A DNA stretch of 64,000 bases from Cristatella mucedo (GCA_009760855.2 WPIO01000047.1:2374001-2438000); one strand, 5' to 3'; shown: positions 1-11,346, numbered from the stretch's first letter. Notes: generated by a model from the sequence alone, not told the origin. A program made the numbers and translations.

Positions 1-300
1 AGCCTGCCTGGCTGATGGACCTCAGCACTGCAGGTGCAGAACGGACGGTATTGCGGTTGCTCTGCATCCCTGACACTATCTTCAGTGGTTCCTATTCCTG
101 AACCGGGAGTCGAAGGTGCAACCAGCGACTCCGGCACGGCAGGCCTCCGGCGGCTTATGTTTATATACTCGTTCATATTTTAATAATGCATATATATGGA
201 CGTGCAACAACGAGAGCATGTATACAAGCCACAGAAGGGTGCTGCTGGGGATTTTAGCCCCCTCAGCTCGGTTAATCGCTAAGACGTCAGCTGCAGGGCT
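1..300. repeat. Dispersed repeat fragment, also at 31,440-31,690
   Basis: The start resembles 31,466 onward (AGCCTGCCTG then GACCTCAGCACTG against GAACCTCGGCATTGAG). The part from about 95 (TTCCTGAACC, then CGGCAGGC, then TTCATATTTTAATAA) resembles 31,571-31,660. Order and orientation are the same in both places, so this is a second copy of one repeat. I recognise no encoded protein on either strand and cannot name the family. It runs off the left edge of the window. Confidence 0.4.
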
Positions 301-1435
301 CTGAGTTTCATTAATTGCTAAAACATCACCAGCAGGGAGCGGTTTTCCCCTAATTACTAAATCGTCTTGCACACACAGCAATGGCACAGCACGTGCTAAG
401 TGTACTAGCTGGAACCTCAAGACAGACCAAAAGGTTACGACACAAGCGGCTCTTTTAGCAAGTCCTGGACCTATATTCTGGATATCATAGCTCTTACTGA
501 AGACGATTTAAGGTAGACTCTTTAAAGATTTAATGCAGCAAGCATAATCGCCAGGGCTCAACTAGCGGCTGATCGCTTATAAAAGTGAAAGACTGGGGTC
601 GTCGCCTCGCTCGGTAAAATATTCCACAATGGTTTGGCCCATGAGTTAAGTTTCTAGCCTTTGGCGATCAAGGTATAGGTGCTTGCCTTCGACGAAGGAG
701 GTTATGGGCTCAAACTCAACGGCCTACGTGAAGCGCCTGGAAAGAGATTCAGTTCTCTTAGGGAACTATGCAAGCGAATTATATATTTATATTTATTTTT
801 CTGGATCGCCAGCTATACGTTACTTCGATTGCATGTTTCTACAACGTCACAAGCCTCAGCTTATCGCGATAAATTTGTCAGTGCTCATTCATTAACGTGG
901 GACATTGCGCTAAAGCTGTTGATTAATATTGAAATGCTATGATATGTTAAAACATGTATTTTGATATTAACGTAAAGATATAAACGATAGGAATTCTAGC
1001 GAGTGAATGGTTACTAATAGAGCCCATGGGTACATCAAGCAATCCGGACTGCTCCTTGCGTCTCCGACCTTCCCTGAGACTGCCGAGGCACCTTACCCCG
1101 AAAATTCACAGTCTGCCTTCCACCTCGCACACACCTGCTTTGAGGCGGCAGAAAAGCTCACCTGGCATCAAAATTTTTTGAAATTTGAGCGCGAGCTCTG
1201 CACATCTTGGTAGTTCATGTACCAGAAACCAGGCTCTGCCGTATGGCGTTTCACCTCTAGTACTGTTAGTCTTTTCTAGGATCGCGCCGTTTCAAGCCGT
1301 ATGGCGCGGACATCACTCCGTGAACATAGGCACACTAGCTGTCCTTCCTAAGTAACATTGTAAATCTATCCTTTCCCCAGGTCCCGTCCTTGCATGCTTC
1401 AAAGAGGCTGCAGTCGGGCCATGTTAAGAATTTGC
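301..1435. other. No recognisable feature
   Basis: Short open frames occur (for example 679-942 and 1,007-1,213 on the plus strand), but none has a family motif, repeated occurrence or clear splice context. GCCGTATGGCG occurs twice near 1,238 and 1,294. Nothing else is supported. Confidence 0.5.
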
Positions 1436-1443
1436 CACTAGAC
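1436..1443. repeat. Left target-site duplication of hAT element
   Basis: CACTAGAC, repeated exactly at 4,884-4,891. Eight base pairs is the target-site duplication length typical of hAT transposons. Confidence 0.75.
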
Positions 1444-1474
1444 TACCAGGGGGCGGCACCCTGGACAGACCTGG

Positions 1475-1497
1475 GGCTCGCGAGCCGCATGCGGCTC
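1475..1497. repeat. Overlapping subterminal palindromes of the hAT element
   Basis: GGCTCGCGAGCC (1,475-1,486) and GAGCCGCATGCGGCTC (1,482-1,497) are both perfect palindromes sharing GAGCC. hAT elements carry short subterminal motifs bound by the transposase; this GCGGCTC motif, repeated at 1,513-1,520 and as GGCTCTTT near the right end, is a candidate. That role is inferred. Confidence 0.6.
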
Positions 1498-2637
1498 TTT
1501 CGATGTTGAGATGCGGCTCTCCAGTTCCATGCGTAAATATTAATAAATATATTATTTTATTTTCAAAACTCATAAAAAATATTATACTGCAAAAAAATTG
1601 AACAGGATAAAAACACTCAACAGTGAACAGTGAGAATAGGTAGAGTAGAGAGTATACGGACAACTGACAGCCGCTTGGGCACCACGCCCAGCCCCACAGC
1701 CGTGCTGTGGCCAGCCCTGTGGCGACGGCTCCATGCTTGCCACTGCCGAAGTGCCGACTGCCGCCGTCACTTAGTCACTACTACCACCCAGCCAGCAACC
1801 CAGCGGACGGAAGTGTTCGATCTCCAGTAAGTCTTCCTCGGATCGTGGTTCCATGTGTGTTAATTTAATCGCTTGCGAGAAACAACAATGTTTTCATTAT
1901 TTCAAGAAGAAGGCGATTTAGAAGCGAATTATCTTCTCAAAGGTATGTAAGGGCAAGTGGACCTTTGGACAACCTTAACTTCGGACATTTTCGATTTAGG
2001 TTGGTTAGCAATGTGATATATACATGCAAAATTCAATAGAGTAGCATTTTCAAAATGTGGCAACACTGTTCTGTTTGCTTACTTATTGGGGCACAATGTC
2101 GTTAACGGTTGTAGTAAGAACTTATTTCGATCAAAAAGTAAATAGTTTCATAGTTATACTGTACTGTATATTCTGTTAGTTTCATGTTGGTATGATACGT
2201 ATTACATATGAATTTGAACTATATGTGTTGAGCTTTCTAAATATATTGTCTGTTTTGAATATTCTTAACCTCAAATTATTTTACACGTGAAAGTTTCTGA
2301 AAATACCCTTTGTTGTACCTCAGGTCATTCACGTTGTTGTACCTTCAAACATCCAAAGGTACAGCAACATTTTATTAATTTCGTGTACCTATTTATTTTG
2401 TTAAAGTGACGCGAAGTAAACATGGTATAAAAAGAAAAAAAGTACTTCTATGGATAATTTAAAAAATTGATTTTGTCCGGAGGTACACTACTTGTCCATG
2501 CTTTAACGTTTAATGAAGTTGACTTTTTTCACAGATTAGCAATTAACGAAATTAACTATTTAATTAACGGTTTATTAACGCCGTTTTAGATAGCCAAATA
2601 TAATTTTAAAATTTTTTATTTCAGCTCCGCCACCAGA

Positions 2638-4574
2638 ATGGCATCTGATAAAAAGAAGAGACGATCTGAATAAGAAAATCGAGAATTGAATCAGGATTGG
2701 ACGGAGCCGTTTGCGTTCATATGCAACACAGATGGCCTTCCGACTTGTCTCATTTGCTAAGAAAAACTTGCACACAATAAGAAGTCAAATTTGGAGAGAC
2801 ACTTCACTACAAAAAATACCCAATTCACTGCTAAATATCCAAAAGGTGACGCACGGAAAAAGCTATTAAAGAGCTTCAAAAACAAAAACAACAGTCGAGT
2901 TCTATGCTAAGTAACTGGGTGCAATCTTCAAATAATGTAAATCTGGGAAGCTTCGCAATATCACTACAAATTGCAAAAAGAGGGAAACCATTCACAGGTG
3001 GTGAGTACGTCAAAGATTCTTTCATACGTGGAGCTGAAGAACTGCTTCGTGATTTCAAAAACAAAACCGAAATCATGAAGAAAATAAAAGATTTGCCTTT
3101 ATCTGCTAAAACAGTACAAGATAGAACTTCTAAAATGTCTTCAAATGTAACACGCATGCATGTGGAAGATATTCAACCGGCTTCTGCTTTATCACTTGCT
3201 ATGGACGAGTCTTGCGACATAAAAGACACGGCAAAAGTTACCCTTTTCGTCAGGTATATGTCGTACCAAGGGCCAAAAGAAGACTTGCTAGGATTGCTGC
3301 CGCTCTCAGGGAAAACTCGTAGAGAAAATATAGCAAATACTGTGCAAAAATGCCTGCAAGGCTATGAAATCGATATAAATAAAATCATTTCCATAGCAAC
3401 TGATGGAGCCAGAAGTATGATAGGAATACATAATGGGGTAACAACGATTCTTCGGCAAAAAATGAACCACAAAATTTTACCGTTTAACTGCATAATTTAT
3501 CAAGAGGCGCTTTGTGCCCAAACATTTCCGACCAAAATGGTTGAGGTCATGAACTTTGTTATTAAGATCATTAACAGAATTTTGGAAAAAGCATTCTACC
3601 ATCGCCAGTTTCAGGAATTTCTTGAAGAAATAGAAAGCTAGTATTCTGACCTACTTCTGCATAATAAAGTGCGATGGCTTTCCAGGGGTAACGTATTGAA
3701 ACGTTTTGCTTCTTGCTTGAGTGAAATAAAAACACTCTTCAATGAAAAAGGCATTGTCCATCCCGAATTAAAAGAAGACAAATGGCTGAAAAATTTCAAC
3801 TTCATGGTGGATGTCACAAATAAACTAAATGAGCTAAATGTAAAACTGCAAGGAAAGGGAAACCCAGTCTATGCCTTGCTTTAAGAAGTGGTTTGTTTCA
3901 AAAATAAATTACTTCTTTTTGTCGAAGACATAGAGAGTGGTAAATTACTTCATTTCGATAATCTGAAGCAATATCGCGATGAAAACAATGCAAATATTGA
4001 CACGAATTACTTCAGCATTACTATAAACAAATTGAAGGATGGATTCGCTGAGAAATTTGAGCAATTCAAAACAAACGCAAGTACTCTGGCGTTCATAGTA
4101 AATCCTCTCAACACAAATACAAATGAAATCAACATTGAGCCATTTGGAATTGGTGCTGGTTCGCTTCAAATGCAATTTCTGGATTTGAAAACCAAGCATT
4201 CGTGGAGTGGTAAAATCACAGAACTTAAGAGCAAGGTAGAAGAGTTGGAGGTCCAGAAAAGCATGCACGTTACGCTGCACAAGTGGACAGCTCTAAAAGA
4301 AATGCCGCGAGTTGAGGCACTCATTTTTGACGCATGGAATAATCTTCCAGAATGCTAGAGTGAGGTGAAGAAGTTGGCATTTGGAGTGCTGACGATCTTC
4401 GGGCCAGCATATTCGTGCGAGCAAGCGTTCTCTTGCATGGATATAATAAAAAGTAAAGTAAGTAGCCAACTAAAAAATAAAAATCATGAGGCGTGCTTGA
4501 CACTGAAAACAACAAGTTATGAGCCAGATTTAACAAAAGTTTCAAAAGGCATGCAAGGCCAATGCTCCCATTGA
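2638..4574 (+). pseudogene. hAT transposase pseudogene (BED finger, ZBED5/GTF2IRD2/FAM200-like group)
   Basis: In active members this protein cuts and moves the element by a DDE-type RNase H-fold reaction in the nucleus. The start is taken at ATG 2,638, just after a CAG acceptor-like site. A BED-type zinc finger follows (CLIC, then LERHF; the second His position reads Asn). The catalytic core shows MDESCD, then [10 protein letters not shown], a CIIYQEALC segment where the family usually has His at the Tyr, and VRWLSRG near 3,671. The C-terminal hAT dimerisation region is clear (FGPAYSCEQAFSCMD and IIKSK, 4,400-4,455). Lesions: TAA at 2,671 and 2,758; a one-base deletion in the A-run near 2,857-2,861, after which everything continues in one frame; TAG at 3,639; TAA at 3,882; TAG at 4,356. 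Length without the stops is close to a full family protein of roughly 600-650 residues, so the decay is mainly point mutation. Confidence 0.85.
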
Positions 4575-4883
4575 TGTAACTATTGTAAATATCTATTATT
4601 CAATAATTATAGTTATATTATTTGATTACTAATTTCATCATTCTAGCAGAGCTAGCTAAAATACTTTAATATGTTTTGTGTGAAACATTTGTATGTTTTT
4701 ATACGAATAAATATTATTTCATATGTAAAGCTAGTTATTTTAAATCAAAATTCAAATTTATATACATAATCCTAATAAAATACCACACTATTGAATTAAA
4801 AATGTTAGTGGCTCTTTAAAACCTGGGAAATTTTGTAAATTGTAATTTTTGACTCTTCCGTCTCAAAAGGTTGACGACCCCTG

Positions 4884-4891
4884 CACTAGAC
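4884..4891. repeat. Right target-site duplication of hAT element
   Basis: CACTAGAC, identical to 1,436-1,443, immediately after the terminal CCCCTG of the element. Confidence 0.75.
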
Positions 4892-4959
4892 CAAGAAGAC
4901 TTACGTAAGTTCAAAACGTTCTTCCTGCTGCAGTTTTTCTACAAGATATTGGAGCTAGC

Positions 4960-5570
4960 AGTGGCAGACCAGGATAACTCAAAAATATAAAACTTTAAAT
5001 CTAGCAAGCTAGGTCCAGTCAGGTTTGTTGCAAGTCACTCCATATTGTCTGACGACGTTTTCACGAATGATGATTTAGGTAGATTCTCTGCTGAATCTGC
5101 TGGATCTCTTGGCATATTTTGATATCGTGGATCTCTAAATCCTGATTGAGCACCTAAAGTTTGGCCTAGGCATCAAAGGCACTGCATCGCAACGGTTGAG
5201 GAGTTTATCTTGGTGGGATAATTCAGAAAGTAGATGTTAATGGCGAATGGTCATATAGTGAGCCTCAAAACTATGGCCTACCCAAGAGATTTATTTCCGT
5301 TCTCATCTTCTCATGAGTTTGTATTGCATCTTACCAATGTGCTATTCAAAAATACTCCCGGCTTTCTTTTTTTACGCAGATGCAAAGCAGCTTTACTTGT
5401 GCTCCGAAACTTTCATGCCGCCCTGCCTCTCCGACTGTAACAGCTCGCATATATCAGTCTGCATCTACCGGTGACTGAAGTTGGAACTGGCATGGCAGAA
5501 AGTTTTCTAAAATTTAATTCCGGTATGAACAATTTACTAGTTTAGTGCACACAAAGTGTGGCTAGGAAAA
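4960..5570 (+). pseudogene. LINE reverse-transcriptase fragment, frameshifted
   Basis: Broken reading frames match the central RT domain of CR1/L2-type LINEs. A segment near 5,100-5,150 corresponds to the LLDLSAAFDTVDH motif but reads YFDIVD. GLGIKGTA then lies near 5,163-5,186, and a VNGEWS-like region near 5,240. Near 5,380 the YADD catalytic box appears as a degenerate YADAKQLYL. Several frameshifts and stops separate these blocks. No endonuclease domain or 3' end is present. It is a dead fragment whose catalytic aspartates are partly lost; unlike the younger LINEs at 35,821 and 54,911 it is heavily diverged. Confidence 0.65.
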
Positions 5571-5580
5571 TTAAATGCCT

Positions 5581-5582
<2 letters not shown>

Positions 5583-5621
<39 letters not shown>
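5583..5621. repeat. (TA)n microsatellite, tail of the adjacent SINE
   Basis: About 39 bp of alternating TA. It directly abuts the 3' end of the minus-strand SINE and probably began as its tail; the related SINE at 30,828 also ends in an AT-rich stretch. Confidence 0.8.
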
Positions 5622-5623
<2 letters not shown>

Positions 5624-5780
5624 TCATTTGTATAACGCCCTAAGAGAACTTAATCTTCATTCAGGCCCTTCGTATATGCCGTAGGGCTCGGGCCGATGAC
5701 CTCGGTGCTGAAGTACATTCACCGTAACCTCTGTTGGTTGCGGCAAGTACCTTAACTACTAGGCCAAAACAGCGGGATTG
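5622..5780 (-). mobile_element. tRNA-derived SINE, family 1 (LINE-like tail)
   Basis: Read on the minus strand it starts with a tRNA-like head (TTTTGGCCTAGTAGTTAAGG, an A-box-like motif). It ends with GGCCTGAATGAAGATTAAG, then TTCTCTTAGGGCGTTATAC and a (TA)n tail. A second copy lies at 30,828-30,975. The 3' part closely resembles the 3' hairpin of the LINEs in this window (GCGCCTAGAAAGAGATT, then TTCTCTGAGGGCGC), as expected for a SINE mobilised by LINE enzymes. The B box is degenerate. Confidence 0.7.
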
Positions 5781-6710
5781 CGATATCGAAGGAAATGAGT
5801 TCACCAGGCCCATCGTCACACCCGATTCACTTCACTCATGTAACGTTGAATAAAATTGAGTCGGCTTAGATAACAACACTAAGGCCAGCCTGATAATTAG
5901 TGCATGACATCCCGACTAGATGTCTTTTACTCAGTACTCACGTGTCTTACTGCACGTGCACAAAGAAGCTGACTGTGGCTGCAAAGCTGCAGTTAAAATT
6001 GTCTTTCGCGAAATTGCCTGTTTCCAAATTGCATCACTGCATAAAGAATTGCTCTAACGATCTATTAAGCAGATTATGGACTTGAAGATTCTGTCACTCA
6101 TTTTTGCAATATTTGTCCACACGTTGGTTCGGGCCGTTTACCGAAACTAATTTAACACAAGGTTTTGTATCGCAATACCCACATTTCTGAATAATAGAGA
6201 TCAGTAGTGGTATTTAATTAACTTCCAATGCGTCTCAGCCTCTGGTTAGTAGGCTCCAAAAGAAGGGAACTTGACAAAACTGATATCACGCGATGACCTG
6301 ATTTGACGGCATCAAATTCGAAGCAAAAAATCTACCTCTTCTGCACAGCTTTGACCTAGTACGCCAATGTATTTAGAAGCTATGCAGTGACTAATAGCAA
6401 CGGTGATAAAAACTTGCATGGCGAAAATTCTTTATTTCTGTGGGGCATTAAGTGTTTACCCAAGGATAATTCAGGGTTAAATACTCTTCCGGGGTCCTAC
6501 AAAACCGTGGCCCCGAGTGTGTGCTCGAGCGCTTTTGCAGGCTGATCTACGCATGATTAGTTGCCTTTAATTAAACCTTTGCTACGCTTACCCTGCCGTG
6601 AGTCGCAAAGTATCTTGATAGAGATTAGGTCTCATAAGAATCGACAAAAATGAAATTTTTATTGTACACAAGTTGCCGAGGAGATTTTATTCTCCCATAG
6701 TGCTAAGTAG
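5781..6710. other. No recognisable feature
   Basis: Mixed-composition DNA with only short frames and no family motif, RNA gene or repeat that I can match elsewhere in the window. Confidence 0.5.
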
Positions 6711-6868
6711 GGGCCGTGATAGCCCAGGAGGTAAGGTGCTCGCTCCTATCAACCGAGGTCATTTGTTCGAACCCTGCAGTGGATGATCCTTTGTTGTTAA
6801 CTGCATGTGTTGGCAACAAACGCTAAGGCTCTTCTGCCATTATACAAAGTAATAGGCTGTTAAATAAT
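6711..6868 (+). mobile_element. tRNA-derived SINE, family 2
   Basis: The head GGGCCGTGATAGCCCAGGAGG has an A-box-like TAGCCCAGGAGG, and TGTTCGAACCC is a good B box about 45 bp later. The tail AAGGCTCTTCTGCC, then AATAGGCTGTTAAAT, is shared with 37,899-38,072, 38,303-38,458 and, inverted, with the two insertions inside the tandem array (15,861 and 16,665). The shared non-tRNA tail marks it as a SINE rather than a functional tRNA gene. Confidence 0.75.
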
Positions 6869-9631
6869 TAAATATTTTTATATGAATGCTTTATTAAGAA
6901 TAAGACCAGTTATTTCAAAACTGACTGTCCTGAAAAAAGTCACTTTAAGATTATAGTACCGGACGAATAGAAAACGCATCCACAGGTTTTCTTCTGCTCA
7001 CCCGGAGTCACTTCCCTCATGTTAATTGTTAAAGTTATGACGCAGTTGAGTGCTAACGACGACAGCTGCGTACGTGAATGTCCTTCCTCTCATTGACATC
7101 TTCAGCTGTCGTGGCTGTGTGCACAATCAATACTTTGCCGACACGCAGTAGGAGCTTGTCGACTTAAAGGTTCTGCCTCTAACTTTTAGGTCCCTCATTC
7201 TTTTTCACCAGCCGATCTAATAGAGCTACTCATCTACCGGTTTTGGCATGTTATATTCCACTTTTGTGACTTGAATCGTTTAGCTACGTCTCGAAATAAG
7301 CTCAATTACTTTGGAGATCGTTCATTAGGTCATTTGGTCTGCAAGCCTGGAATCAATCCAGGCTGACGTCACGAAACCCCAAATTGACAGCATTTAAAAT
7401 AAATCTAAAATTTACATGCTTCTACAAACATTTGCTGGGTCCTTGTGATGGGCAATTTCTGTGCATAAGCGGGATGACACTCTGCTCCCTACCACTAACC
7501 GCATCAATGCTTTTCACACTGCTTTTGACCTCTTACCACGTTATGCTTGCTAAAACTGTGCATATTACTATTAACGGTTTGATAATGCTTCCTTTACAGT
7601 ATATGTAAAGTGCATGGAAAGAGATTAATTTCATCTGAGGACACTATGCAAATTTTATCATGCTATTATTGTATTTATAAGCGATGTTCAAATGGAGGAT
7701 TCGTTACATGTACAGACTTCGGCAACAGAGAGTATCCGAGCAGTAATGATCGTAGCCGTTTCGTGCTAATTTGAATTGAATGTCAGTAGTATGGTGTAGG
7801 GATAGCCCTATCTCGTTTGACGCCTCACTGTTCGGCCTAATCTTGGCTCACTCAACCGAGCAGGTGTCCTTAGGTTAGCTTTTACGATTTGCATTTTTAC
7901 TTCGGCAGGCATTCATTACTGAAAGCTCTTTCAGGTCAAGAGAAAATATTTTATCAAACTCATGTTATTCCCTACAAATTAAATCTGCATTTCACGTATT
8001 CGAGTATTTTACAGTTTTAAAGCACTTGACGGTACTTGCACTGCCTGCGGCCCACTTCAATCTCGTGATGAAACAATAAAACAACGGTAGTTTTCTAAGT
8101 TGATTCAATTTAAAAATTCATTTTACTATTGCATATCAATTTTAAAGTGTCGTTTCCAAATATTTTTCTATTGAACCTTTGTATGGCTGGCATTTTAAAT
8201 ATGGAGCACAAGGAGTTGATCTGGCCGGCGGCGGTCCATTCGTTTTCTCTCTTTCTCTCTATTTCTCTATCCCTCTTTCTCTGTCTCTGTCTCTCATTTA
8301 GACGAACCTCCCCAGAATAAGGACCCCCCAACAGACAGTCGAGGCGGTCATCTTCGCTAGCCGGTCGAGGCGAATTTAGTACGGATGCTGGCGTCGTAAC
8401 AAGGAGCGTTTAATGTAATGGTACACTGGAGGAGGTAGATGCCCCTCGAGAGCCCACAGGAGCGCCAGCGGTGGTATCTGCCTGATAAACTGTGAGGTCG
8501 GCCGACCTGAATACACGTCACATTTGTTTGCTTGCCATATCTCATTCTGTGAGCCAGCCTCCATTTCACTAACCCGAACTGACCGATTTTGCATCGCTGT
8601 AAAGCACGATGAATAATGCTTAGTCTCAAGTACCAACCAAACTATACTTCACCGCCCTGCCAACTGCCTCGTGCTCGGTGGCTCTCCAAGCTCTACTGGC
8701 TTTGGTGGCGTCTGAAGCGAAACAGAAAGCCTAGCGCCTCTTGTGCCTTTATTAAGCACTCCCGGTGCGACGACCCATCCCTACACAGATTCATACCCCA
8801 AAAAACCCAATTTAGTCAATACCCACCCTAAATTTCAGCGAGCGATACACTGGGCTCAATATAAACTATAGGGCCGTCAGCGCCAGCGGCCGACAAACCA
8901 GCAGCACTGATACGACCAGTTCCAGAAATAGGCCGATGACCCCTTGCAAAGGTGGAATTAAACCATAGCCTCGTGGCATGCCTCCCATCAGCAGTCGGTC
9001 AACCCGCAGCAGAGTAGTACTAAGATAGCACTCACGCTTGAATCGGTTTTCCAGCATGTTTTCCTCTGCGACTGTACTATTTTATTATTCTTTTGTAACT
9101 GTGCGGTCCTGCAAATCTTTCTGATACCCTATCGCACACCATCGCCTGTTATCGCTGCTGCCCTCTCAAGTTGTCTCAAATTTTCCGCCCGTGGCTTGTC
9201 ATCGGTATGACAGTCTAAACGACTGCTCTGCTTTCCAGACTGCTAGCCCCATGGCAAACTGGCAGAGCCCGGTGAAACTGGTAAACCAGTTTGTTATTTT
9301 TGCAAACATCAAGTTACTGAAATAAAATTATAATATATTGATCAACTTCTATGTGATCAACATCAATATGACAGTCAACTTGCAAAATTGGCTCTACTCT
9401 TTTGTAATCTGCCATGAAATAAGTAATTTTTGCATCACAAAATGCAAGCAAATAGCAACAGGCCTATAGTTAATACCTATAAAAAAAGAAGTCACAGACT
9501 ACTTTTTAGGTTTCTTTATTTGTCTATTATACAGCTATTATTAAGCATCCGCATGGAGTGCCCAGCAGCTGTAGTCAGCCAAACTTTTAGTGTACCATTT
9601 CCCAGGTGTCATTGTTCTATGGTCGTGAGAC
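6869..9631. other. No recognisable gene; unique-looking DNA
   Basis: I see no transposon domain, RNA gene or copy elsewhere in the window. Open frames (7,384-7,608; 8,357-8,636 minus; 8,616-8,831) are short and lack recognisable motifs. A TC-rich tract sits at 8,246-8,298. This stretch does not match the DNA that precedes the single-copy unit in copies 1 and 2 (before 41,938 and 58,197), so homology among the three loci starts only inside the array. Confidence 0.5.
8246..8298. repeat. Imperfect (TC)n pyrimidine tract
   Basis: A run of CTCTTTCTCTCTATTTCTC followed by CTGTCTCTGTCTCTC. It produces an artefactual arginine/glutamate-rich frame on the minus strand. Confidence 0.75.
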
Positions 9632-9735
9632 TACTGGATTGACTAAGCCCGGCTCGAAGTTTATTGTACTTCCTGCAGGCATGATTATGCTTAAAATGCG
9701 TAAGTGCCATTTCTGAAGGCTCTTTTTGTCTTCAG

Positions 9736-10078
9736 AATGATTGAAAGAAAAGTTTAAATGCCTCGAAGATGTTCCCGATCAGAAAGACAAGATGATCGTG
9801 GTGGTCGATGATCGAACGATTCCAGAAATAAAAAATCATCTGGAGCGCCTCCAAGATAAAACAAACAAAGGACAGGCCAAGTGCTGAGCGGGTCAAATGA
9901 AGAGCCTACATACCTCAACCACTGTAATTTAATGCAAAGATAGCAGTATGCGATGGAATATTCTCTAGAAATCGACATACTGGTAAGGACTCATAAGGAC
10001 GGTGGTTACACAATGCCGATTGAAGAATTTATAGGCCAAGAGCTTCGTACGATGTTTACTTTTATCGGAATTAATTAA
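9736..10078 (+). pseudogene. Decayed exon unit 1 of 16
   Basis: The acceptor GTCTTCAG precedes it. In the frame starting two bases after AG, the first Trp codon is TGA. The block KCLEDVPDQKDKMIVVVDD and PEIKNHLERLQDK is then open. A missing A near 9,865 shifts the frame, and a TAG replaces the Trp of the QRWQYAMEY motif. The end block PIEEFIGQELRTMFTFIGIN followed by TAA is intact. Function unknown. Confidence 0.75.
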
Positions 10079-10366
10079 AGCCTCGCTAAAATAGACATAA
10101 CTAAGTCCTTCATGCAAGTGTAATTTCCATTATTGTATCAGCAATTTTTCTTCTACGCCATATGATGAATACCAACAAAATAGTTCATTAAACAGATTTT
10201 GGAGTGATGATTGTTGAACTGGTATAGTGAGTTCGTCGTACCTAATGCTTATTTCAATCGTTACTGGATTGAATAAGCCCTGCAATAAGTTTCTTGAATT
10301 TCCTGCAAGCATAATATTGCTAAAAATGTGTAAGTGCTATTTCTTAAGGCTCATTTTTATCTTCAG

Positions 10367-10710
10367 AATGGCTGAAAGAAATGTTGTAATGCCTCGTAAA
10401 TGTTCCCAATCAGCAAGTCAAGCTAATCGTGATGGTCGACGAACCAATGTATCGAGAATAAAAACTCATCTAGAGCGCCTCCAGGACAAAATAAACAAAA
10501 AGTCAGGCCAAGTGCTGAGCGGGTCAAACGAACAGCCTCCGGATCTCGCCATCCGTTATTTAATGCAAAGATGGTGGTATGCTATCGAATGGTCTCTAGC
10601 CATCGACATACTTGTACAGACTCATAAGGACAAAGGTTTGCACAATGCCGTATGAAGGATTTAGCGGCCAAGAGCTTCGTACGACGCCTATTTTTATTGG
10701 AATAATTTAA
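10367..10710 (+). pseudogene. Decayed exon unit 2 of 16
   Basis: Acceptor ATCTTCAG. An early TAA sits at codon 7 of the coding frame, and one A is missing in the run near 10,460. That deletion happens to join two frames into a 142-codon ATG frame (10,227-10,655), which I do not take as real. GQVLSGSNEQPPDL and YSLAIDILVQTHKDK are recognisable; the end is frameshifted. Confidence 0.75.
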
Positions 10711-10996
10711 AGCCTTGCTAAAGAGACATGCCTAATTCCTCGATATAAGTGTAATTTCCATCATTGTATCAGCCCTATTTCTTCCAAGCCATGTGATTAA
10801 TACCTGGAAATAGTTAATTAAACAGATTTTGGTGTTATGATTGTTGAACTGGTATAATAAGTTCGTCATACCTTATGCTTATTTATATCGTTACTGCATT
10901 AACTAAGCCCTGCTTCAAGTTTCTTGTATTTCCTGCAGGCATAATAATTCTAAAAATATGTGACTGCCATTTCTTAAGGCTTTTTTTGGTCTTCAG

Positions 10997-11346
10997 AATG
11001 ACTGAAAAAAATGTTTTAATGCCTCAAAGGCGTTCCCGGTCAGCAAGTCAAGCTGATCCTAGTGGTCGACGAACCAATGAATCTAGATATAAAAACTCAA
11101 TTAGAGCACCACCCGGACAAAATAAACAAAAGGACAGGCCAAGTGCTAAGCGGGTCAAACGAAGAGCCTCCGGATCTAGACCTACGTTATTTACCTTTTA
11201 ATGCAAAGATGGCAATATGCTATGTAATAATCTCTAGCCATCGACATACTGTTACTGACTCGTACGGACGGTGGTTAAGCAATGCCTATTGAAGAATTAT
11301 AGGCGAAGAGCTTCGTACGATGTATACTTTTATTGGAATTAATTAA
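10997..11346 (+). pseudogene. Decayed exon unit 3 of 16
   Basis: Acceptor GTCTTCAG. The first Trp codon is TGA and codon 7 is TAA. The frame is then open through VVDEPMNLDIKTQLEHH and NKRTGQVLSGSNEEPPDLDL. A 4-bp insertion near 11,192 shifts it before the QRWQ motif, and TAATAA follows. Confidence 0.75.

Larger units (their letters stand above)
1444..4883 (+). mobile_element. hAT-superfamily DNA transposon (3.4 kb, non-functional)
   Basis: The element lies between exact 8-bp CACTAGAC repeats. Its right end reads inward on the minus strand as CAGGGGTCGTCAACC. The left end reads TACCAGGGGGCGGC, so both ends carry a CAGGGG-type terminal inverted repeat, with three extra bases (TAC) on the left. 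Just inside the left end are two overlapping perfect palindromes, GGCTCGCGAGCC (1,475-1,486) and GAGCCGCATGCGGCTC (1,482-1,497). A further GCGGCTCT follows, and a GTGGCTCTTT lies near 4,808 at the other end. The body holds one transposase gene on the plus strand with several stops. The 5' region (1,513-2,637) is AT-rich and contains a hairpin at 2,333-2,368 and a pyrimidine tract ending in CAG at 2,624, a likely acceptor of a 5' UTR intron. Internal stops mean it cannot supply its own transposase; the ends look intact enough to have been mobilised in trans. Confidence 0.85.

Noticed and set aside
82-420. 112-codon frame on the minus strand
   Set aside because: No recognisable motif; it overlaps a dispersed repeat and lacks supporting context.
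1582-1830. Overlapping frames on both strands in the hAT 5' region
   Set aside because: They lie in the non-coding left part of the transposon and match nothing known to me.
8110-8331. Arg/Glu-rich minus-strand frame
   Set aside because: Encoded by the TC-rich tract at 8,246-8,298.
10227-10655. 142-codon ATG frame across array unit 2, with a hydrophobic start
   Set aside because: It runs through the acceptor and spacer sequence and exists only because unit 2 lost one A. Other units do not keep it open.
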